A stretch of 64,000 bases of DNA from Kalmanozyma brasiliensis GHG001. Lineage: Eukaryota; Basidiomycota; Ustilaginomycetes; Ustilaginales. Below, piece by piece: positions 58,083 to 64,000 of the stretch. Every line of letters begins with the position of its first letter. The first letter of the stretch is position 1. Position numbers and translations under genes: made by a program. The DNA lies in NCBI RefSeq assembly GCF_000497045.1, contig NW_015961948.1, forward strand, positions 496,001 through 560,000, given 5' to 3'. Under the pieces are notes generated by a model. That model worked only from the letters and a program-made list of their open reading frames with translations, ran no database searches and had not been told where the DNA came from.

Positions 58083-58255
58083 CGAGAGGGAAGTTGCATT
58101 ATGGTTATTGTTCATTCGGTTTTCAATTCATGGTTTTGGCTCAGTCAAAGAAGAATGTGTGATGTGATGTGATGTGATGAAGTGGATTGAGGGGTGCAAC
58201 GGCGCTTTGATGGGTGAAAGGTGCGTACAAGGGGATCGTGTTGTGAGTGCCGGGT
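58083..58255. other. convergent intergenic strip with (TGTGA)4
   Basis: 173 bases between the convergent stop codons of CAF-1 and Pfs2. It contains the microsatellite at 58158-58180. Confidence 0.6.
58158..58180. repeat. (TGTGA)4 microsatellite
   Basis: Four perfect TGTGA units plus TGA, in the spacer between CAF-1 and Pfs2. Confidence 0.8.
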
Positions 58256-60172
58256 TCAGTAGAACGAGCCGTACGTGCCACCCGGTCTTCCTTGCTGTCC
58301 TTGCTGTCCCTGCTGCGCCTGTTGGCCACGAGCAGTCCATCCGAACCCACCAGCGGCACCTGGAAGCGGAGCATTGGCGCCTGTGCCCGGCGTGAATCCA
58401 CCCGCTCCTCCCATGCCGTACTGCTGTTGAGGAGGAGGAGGGGGAGGCGCCATCCCATTACTCGCAAACCCGAGTCCTGGAATGGCAAAATCGTCGCCGC
58501 CTATCCCACCCGCACTCTCGGTCATCTCCATCTTCACCTCGTTGGTCGGTATGAAGCTCCTCCCGGCGCCCAGACCAGGAATAAAACTATCATCTCCCCC
58601 TCCAACATGCAAGAACGACCCTCCGACCTCCACGCCACCCCCTTGGACCTGAACGCTCTCCTCCGGTCTCGCCCTCTCCCAGAACCGCGTCATATGGTCG
58701 TTGCTCCCACTAGCAAGCACGTGTCCCATGGGATGCCAAGCCAGACTCCAAACATTGCTCTCGTGCGCCGTCTCGTTTTTCCACGTCAGCCATTCATCGC
58801 TGCGTCTCCCCTCTCCGACGTCCATTCCTTCCCCTCCGCCGCCGGTCATCCGGGATTCGCCCCAGTTGGTCGCCGAGAGCGATTCCGCCGACGCCCCGCG
58901 CAAATCCCAATAGAGCAGGCTGCCTTCGCTCCCCCCCGATGCGAGCAGATCGTGATGCAGCGGGTGAAACGCCAGACTGCACACCTCCTTGACATGCCCC
59001 TTGAGGGTCAATTGCTCCGCCATCATGCGCAAGTCGTAGATCTTGACCGTCATATCCCTGCTCGCGCTGGCGAATCGCAACCCATCCGGACTGAATAGCA
59101 CCGACTGCACCGTGTTCTTATGATTATGAAACGTTGCCAGGCACGTCCCACTCGGTGTAGCACGTGGATCCCATACCTTGACCAAATTATCCTTGCTCCC
59201 ACTGACCAGTAGACCTTTGGTAGCATGCCAATCGACACACTTGACATCCCATCCGTGCCCACTCAGTTCGCGAATCTGCTTGGCACTGTCAAAATCCCAC
59301 ACCTTGATCAAGCTATCATCCCCACAACTTACGAACTTCCCATCGTCAGGACCCCACGCCAAACCTCTCGCGCTGTCCCCATGCCCCTGGAACGCCTGGA
59401 GCGTGTTCAGGTTCCCCTGATGGTACTTGATGCTTCCGTTCTGATCAGCGCTGATGAGGAAGGCGCCGGATTTGGACCACGCCATTGCGCGCACGGCCGA
59501 ATCGTGCGCCTGCATGATGGTTTCAAAGTTGAACGTGAGGCCGTTCCACAGGGTGAATTCGCCCGAGGTGGAACCGGTGAGGAGACGACGCCCGTCCGGC
59601 ATCCAGCGGACGACGTTGACGGGACAGCGGATCTTGTTCGTGCTCGTATGCACGAGATGGGTGGGTAGACTGGTGGTCAGGTCCGGATAGCCGGAGGTTA
59701 GGAGGAAGGATGGGATGGAGTGTGGGCTTGGGTAAAGACCGCCGAGGAGACCGTCGGGTCGGACGGTGGTGGAGAGCGTCTGACGAGTGCGAAGGTGGGA
59801 GAAGGCGCCAAAGTAGTCGACCGTTCGTCGCTGCATGAACTTTTTGATGCGTCGACCTTCGTAGCCCAGCGCAGTGGCTGCAGATTGCGCTGCCATTTCG
59901 GCGACCGTGCGTGGGTCCGGCTGTGGTGGTTGTGGCGGCTGCGTGAGGTGGAGTGTGGGAACCCATACTCGCTTTTTGTGGGGAGGCGGGTGCGGTGTGT
60001 CCGGAAAGAGGAGATGCGCTTCGAGGTCTTCTTCCTCTTCGATGGTTCGTTTGGATGTCGAGGGAATGGCGTCGGTGGGTGGGACTGGGGATGAGGAGCT
60101 GGCTTTGAGGGCTTTGGGTGAGGGCGAGCCGGGGGAGGCCTCGCGCTTGGGTTCAACGGCGACGGGCGCCAT
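58256..60172 (-). CDS. PFS2: polyadenylation factor subunit Pfs2/WDR33
   Basis: WD40 scaffold of the cleavage and polyadenylation factor; in animals WDR33 also contacts the AAUAAA signal. The product is 638 residues. The N-terminal signature RRIKKFMQRRTVDYFGAFSH (about 105-125) is diagnostic for Pfs2/WDR33 and contains the RNA-facing basic patch. Seven WD repeats run from about 165 to 500, with VNVVRWMPDGRRLLTGSTSG and SASRDMTVKIYDLR. A Gly/Gln-rich tail (about 590-638, ending QQGQQGRPGGTYGSFY) replaces the collagen-like region of animal WDR33. Length is greater than yeast Pfs2 because of Pro-rich leader and Gly-rich tail. Confidence 0.95.
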   Translation of the reverse strand: MAPVAVEPKREASPGSPSPKALKASSSSPVPPTDAIPSTSKRTIEEEEDLEAHLLFPDTPHPPPHKKRVWVPTLHLTQPPQPPQPDPRTVAEMAAQSAATALGYEGRRIKKFMQRRTVDYFGAFSHLRTRQTLSTTVRPDGLLGGLYPSPHSIPSFLLTSGYPDLTTSLPTHLVHTSTNKIRCPVNVVRWMPDGRRLLTGSTSGEFTLWNGLTFNFETIMQAHDSAVRAMAWSKSGAFLISADQNGSIKYHQGNLNTLQAFQGHGDSARGLAWGPDDGKFVSCGDDSLIKVWDFDSAKQIRELSGHGWDVKCVDWHATKGLLVSGSKDNLVKVWDPRATPSGTCLATFHNHKNTVQSVLFSPDGLRFASASRDMTVKIYDLRMMAEQLTLKGHVKEVCSLAFHPLHHDLLASGGSEGSLLYWDLRGASAESLSATNWGESRMTGGGGEGMDVGEGRRSDEWLTWKNETAHESNVWSLAWHPMGHVLASGSNDHMTRFWERARPEESVQVQGGGVEVGGSFLHVGGGDDSFIPGLGAGRSFIPTNEVKMEMTESAGGIGGDDFAIPGLGFASNGMAPPPPPPQQQYGMGGAGGFTPGTGANAPLPGAAGGFGWTARGQQAQQGQQGQQGRPGGTYGSFY

Positions 60173-60597
60173 ATTGGGGGTGGTGGGTCGAGCTCGGATT
60201 CGATCGCACGTTGTAATAGCTCAATATGGCTCCCTGCTTCGGTGCTTGATCGTCGATACGAACCTCGCGATTTGCGTAAATGCGAGAAGATGACACGACA
60301 GTGAGGAAGGTAGGGAGCTGAGAAGGGAGAAGGAAGATGAAGAGCAACACCCTTCGAGCAAAATCGGCTCGACCGCGCTCTGCCATCATTCCGACTTCCG
60401 TCTCGGCCTCGATCTGTTTTCCATTTCTGTTAGAATTAAGATTCAGGCCCGTCAGACCCACCAACCCGTCGATCTCCTCGTCTCTGACCGCCTCAGCTTG
60501 GCATTCGAGCTCACCGCGAGCACACAAAGCAGGTAACGAGGAGGAAGTGAATGCATGAATGCTCATAAAGGAATGTAAAAGTACAGGAGAAAATGCT
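60173..60597. other. Pfs2 promoter and SLC41 3' flank
   Basis: 425 bases between two minus-strand genes. No feature is recognised. Confidence 0.5.
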
Positions 60598-62631
60598 TTA
60601 CACCGCTCCATGCCCGGCGTTGACCGCCGCAGTGATGTGATCGCCCAACCCGGTCGCCACGCCAAACGTCATGACCAGCAGACTCTGCCCGACGACATCG
60701 ACGATTGAGCTCACGAACGGCAGACAGTAGATATCCGGATCGTAATCTCTACTCCACAGCACCAGGCAGATGACATGCGCCAGGTACAGCGCAAACAGGT
60801 TGGCGGCAACGCTAGCACCGATGAAGGTGAGCGCAAAAATCCAGCCGAAGCTCATCTGGCCCGCCACACGGATCATGACGATGAAGACGACCTTGATGCC
60901 TACGCCCATGGTGAAGAGACTGATGGGTACGAGCCAGCCCTCGATGGGTGGGATGAGGAGGACTGAGCGGATGGATGCGAGGGTTCCACGGATGCCACCA
61001 ACGTCGCCTGCCTTGGAGGCGGCACGAAGGAGCGCAGCGCCCTTGCCAGAGTGCAGCGATGTGGTGATGCGCGAGGCAAAGATGGCCGCACACGCACCGG
61101 GAAGACCGCTAATGACGGGCGCAAGCAGCGCAAATCCTTCGTACTTGCCCACATACTCGTCCAGCACCAGGCCTGCTCCGGATGAAATGAACATGGCCAT
61201 CAATAGCGGCACCCATCCTGAGGTCAGCAGCTCTCGAACGTAGGCGTTGCGGTAGGTGACGATGAAGGATGCAATGCAAGCCACGGCCATCGCGGCCAGG
61301 ATGACGGTTGCAAGAAACGTTCCCTCAAAGTGCACCAGCGACGAGGCGAGCAGACCGAGGATGGTGAGCGTCGTAAGGTCGCCCAGCGAAGCAGCCAGCG
61401 GCGATGCGATGTTGTCTGGGTTGGCGCCTGCGCGTCGAGCGATGACGACCAGTGCACACATGAAGGAACCCAGCATGGCGGACGAGAGCGACGCCGAGAG
61501 CATGGCTGTTGCGATGACAAGGACAAACTCGAAGTAGCCGTTGCGGAGACGAAGTGCTGGATCCGTGGGCGGTTTCGGGTGATGAATGATACGTCGCTTT
61601 TGTAGCCATGAGCCGCCCTGTGTTGTCGCGGTGCCGGCGAGAGATCTACGTCGATTTCGAAGTGTCACGGCGGAGAAGGCGCTCCTTACAATGCTGGATA
61701 TCAATGCGTTTTCAGGTGTCTGTTGTCGCGGTGTTGTCGGCACTGGTGAAACGGGAGCTTCGACTTGTGGGTCGGGCGTCACTACGCCCAGCACGAAAGC
61801 GAGCACGCCGGCAAACATCGAGACGATCAGGGCCTGCACCTGCAGTAGCGCCAAGTTGCCACGAATGAGCGTCTCCCTCGTCCTCCTAACGTCGAGTTCG
61901 CCGATGTTGGCCGAGGTGGACATGCGAAGCGAGAGGTTCATCTCGAGATTGCCCTTCATGTTGAGCAAGATAGGAATGAGGATGAAGAGCTTGTCGACCT
62001 TGCGGAATACGGGCCATCGGGCGAGATGGACGAGGAGCTCGCCTGAGAACATGAGCGAGAGCACGGATACAATCAAGGTGGGCAGCGCCTCTCGAGCGAT
62101 CTCCCAGAACCGCGAGAATGCAGAGCGAGCAGCTAGACGAGAGGCGGTGCCACGGCGGTCGACAAAGCCAGCCGTGCCCAGCAGCGAGGCGTGAGTTTCG
62201 TATTCATCGTCCAGATCTTCGTCTGCAGCATGCGCGGTGCCACGGGGTTGTGATGGCGGCTGGGAAGATTCCAGGTCGCGGGTCTGCTTGAGGTCTGCGT
62301 CCGAGTAGCCCGATCCACCGGCTTGAACCATGACAGTATCGTTGTCATTTCGCGCTTCGCCGTCCGTGTAGTCCGTGACGCGTATGCTCTGAGCGTCTAT
62401 CGATTTGATATCAGATCGTTGGTCGGTGAAACTGCCTGCGTTTGTGACCGAATCGTCGTCCACGTCGCTGTCACTGTCGCCCGAGATGGTATGATGTGGG
62501 GCTTGTGCTTCCGAGTCCCTATCGAGCAAGTTGTTAGGCGCACTTGCACTGCCAGGGTGCGCGCTCACGGCTGTAGTGTTGTCATTGATGCTGATTGTGT
62601 TGTGCTTGCTAGACGAGGCTGGGTCCACCAT
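60598..62631 (-). CDS. SLC41/MgtE-type divalent cation transporter
   Basis: Membrane Mg2+ (or related divalent cation) transporter of 677 residues, starting at ATG 62631; the frame upstream offers only a GTG. An acidic Ser/Asp-rich cytosolic leader (1-165) precedes two MgtE-like halves, as in SLC41 proteins. The first half has LPTLIVSVLSLMFSGELLVH and PILLNMKGNLEMNLSLRMST (the conserved P-x-L-x-N-x-K-G-N-x-E motif); the second has APVISGLPGACAAIFASRIT (degenerate copy of that motif). About ten to eleven helices are predicted. The cytosolic N and CBS domains of bacterial MgtE are absent. SLC41 members export or exchange Mg2+; direction here is unknown. Confidence 0.9.
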   Translation of the reverse strand: MVDPASSSKHNTISINDNTTAVSAHPGSASAPNNLLDRDSEAQAPHHTISGDSDSDVDDDSVTNAGSFTDQRSDIKSIDAQSIRVTDYTDGEARNDNDTVMVQAGGSGYSDADLKQTRDLESSQPPSQPRGTAHAADEDLDDEYETHASLLGTAGFVDRRGTASRLAARSAFSRFWEIAREALPTLIVSVLSLMFSGELLVHLARWPVFRKVDKLFILIPILLNMKGNLEMNLSLRMSTSANIGELDVRRTRETLIRGNLALLQVQALIVSMFAGVLAFVLGVVTPDPQVEAPVSPVPTTPRQQTPENALISSIVRSAFSAVTLRNRRRSLAGTATTQGGSWLQKRRIIHHPKPPTDPALRLRNGYFEFVLVIATAMLSASLSSAMLGSFMCALVVIARRAGANPDNIASPLAASLGDLTTLTILGLLASSLVHFEGTFLATVILAAMAVACIASFIVTYRNAYVRELLTSGWVPLLMAMFISSGAGLVLDEYVGKYEGFALLAPVISGLPGACAAIFASRITTSLHSGKGAALLRAASKAGDVGGIRGTLASIRSVLLIPPIEGWLVPISLFTMGVGIKVVFIVMIRVAGQMSFGWIFALTFIGASVAANLFALYLAHVICLVLWSRDYDPDIYCLPFVSSIVDVVGQSLLVMTFGVATGLGDHITAAVNAGHGAV

Positions 62632-63894
62632 GTATTGAGTCGCGAGCCGTTGTGTGGGAGCGGATTGCAGCGGAAGGGACACAAGCGAGCGCTGTGGAGA
62701 GGGAGAGAGTGACGATGTTGATGGATAGGCTCAGGGTGATGGTTGAGAAGGATGAGAAGAAAGAGCCTTTAGGGAGGTCAAGAAGAGGAGGTTTTAGATG
62801 CGAGTCAGCTTGTGAGCCAAAATCACGCTGTGTGAAATGCGGTCGTGGGAAATTGCGCCGTGTGCAGCTATCAGGAATGTGGAGCGGTGGAAGCCTGTTT
62901 GTCTCAAAGGGCGAAGAGCAAGCGAGCTGAGAGCCCTTTTTCTTGCTATTGTTCTGTCATTGTTTGACCTCAAAGCGCCCTCTGTATCGGCGAAACGATC
63001 CCGACCGAATCAGAGACGAGTTCTATTCAGAACAAGGCAACGCATGGGACCGTTCGGACTCTGTGCGACATCGAGCGTCGCCAGGACGCTGAAAGGTCGA
63101 CCGAGGGTTGACCCCTTTCCGTTCGGAGCTCTTGACCGGGCATCTCGGCTACGCTGTATCGAAGACAGGCGGCAGGCGAGCCTAAATCGATCCAGGGATT
63201 CGTCTTGTTATCGTCCCGGAAGCTTGGCAAAGCTCGTACCAGCGGTTAGCGAATGGCGGTTCCTCTTCCGTCGCCCTCCCCGTTCCTCGAATGACTCTTT
63301 CCCCGCAGGGTCGGCAGTCGAACGTAGATAAGCAGTCAAAGATGAAGGTCGTCCGAGGTTGCAAAGACGAAAGCTCGCAGTGGGATCGAGGGTCGACAGC
63401 GTTGCACGCTCGTGTGATGTGGTCCACCTCTTGTCGAGACCGAAGAGGTGCGCCCCAGAGAATCTTGCGCAAGCCAATCCCACCCGTGCATGATCGGAGA
63501 ACTTTCTTGTCCATCTTTTCATGCACACTCTGAGATCGTCTCTCGCCCGCCTCGCTCTTGCCAATTCGAGATTCGGTTCGGAGTTCGAATGAAGGGCTCG
63601 TCGTGGGAGATAAAGCTCGAGGCTGCGACTGCGATCCAACTTGACCGACATGTACATTGTGTGAAACCTGTTTAGCATACGAGCTACTCTGGTGGCCAGA
63701 CTGCCTGTTTCGTGAGCCAGGAGGTGGCCATGGTCGTGTGAGCTCGCCTGCATATCCTAACTCGGTCCCTGCTGCGTGGCTACGACTCTCGAATCGAGAA
63801 CCTTGGCAATGGGATCTTGCTCTCCACCCTCTTTGGCTGACACAGCATTCTCTGTGGTGACTGCAATGCGCCTGGTCTTGCACCTCGACACCGT
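62632..63894. other. right-end intergenic region
   Basis: This begins with the SLC41 upstream region. A minus-strand frame at 63182-63883 is open for over 200 codons but has no ATG of good context, no family resemblance and an amino-acid make-up like noncoding DNA. I call nothing here. Confidence 0.45.
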
Positions 63895-64000
63895 GCCTTT
63901 GAGCTCAATCGAAGGTGGGTTTCAGCGCCATCCTCCTGATTCGTCAAGCGCCTTTGAGCTCAATCGAAGGTGGGTTTCAGCGCCATCCTCCTGATTCGTC
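63895..64000. repeat. direct tandem repeat, 55-base period, running off the window
   Basis: A 51-base sequence starting GCCTTTGAGCTCAATCGAAG occurs at 63895-63945 and again, identical, at 63950-64000, with a 4-base spacer (AAGC). The second copy ends exactly at the window edge, so more copies may follow. Confidence 0.85.

Noticed and set aside
63182..63883. 233-codon minus-strand frame near the right end
   Set aside because: Not supported by family, start context or codon use; composition rich in Arg, Ser, His and Cys as in translated noncoding DNA.
63895..64000. Possible telomeric or subtelomeric repeat
   Set aside because: The unit is not TTAGGG-like and only two copies are visible; housekeeping genes lie close by.

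Overview
The window reads as nuclear DNA of a smut fungus (Ustilaginomycotina, close to Ustilago, Sporisorium or Pseudozyma). Evidence: a GC-rich genome with mostly intronless genes, a few short GT-AG introns with CTRAY-like branch points, typical fungal housekeeping proteins, an ENA/ACU-type alkali-cation ATPase, and a small cluster of secreted Cys-rich proteins like those of plant-pathogenic smuts. The species cannot be fixed from sequence alone. There is one assembly gap (Ns, 35053-35091). I see no rRNA, tRNA, CRISPR array or intact transposon.

Layout. 0-5 kb: ribosomal protein eL31 and eIF3 subunit h, with a possible broken or spliced gene between them. 5-15 kb: a TM7S3/TM198-like membrane protein, a beta-carbonic anhydrase with a probable leaky-scanning mitochondrial form, a cytochrome P450 and a three-exon conserved protein of unknown function. 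15-21.7 kb: a P-type IID cation ATPase behind a long upstream region, then a two-exon Hsp12-like stress protein behind a promoter rich in CCCCT elements. 22-29 kb: an MFS transporter, an Mtm1/SLC25A39-type mitochondrial carrier and a Heh/Src1/MAN1-type inner nuclear membrane protein. 30-36 kb: a Ser-rich protein, an FAD monooxygenase, a disordered protein, a four-helix membrane protein (two exons) and kinetochore protein Spc24 (two exons). 36-42 kb: the GID4/Vid24 substrate receptor and Gpi1/PIG-Q.

The 42.6-48.7 kb segment differs from the rest. It holds short inducible-looking genes with strong TATA boxes: a hydrophilic protein with 11-residue repeats, two tandem secreted proteins of one family, a decayed copy of the end of the first gene, a small protein with an exact but long-linkered Zn2Cys6 pattern, and a Gly-rich NP-repeat protein. 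Upstream and downstream sequences here are duplicated in pieces, so the locus has been built by local segmental duplication. In the second secreted protein an in-frame TAG sits where the paralogue has the Ser codon TCG, and it cuts off an otherwise conserved Cys domain.

49-63 kb returns to housekeeping genes: methylmalonate-semialdehyde dehydrogenase, glutamate 5-kinase, RFC2 and the CAF-1 large subunit (divergent, sharing a promoter with MluI-box-like elements), polyadenylation factor Pfs2/WDR33, and an SLC41/MgtE-type Mg transporter. The right end carries a direct repeat of 55-base period that runs off the window.
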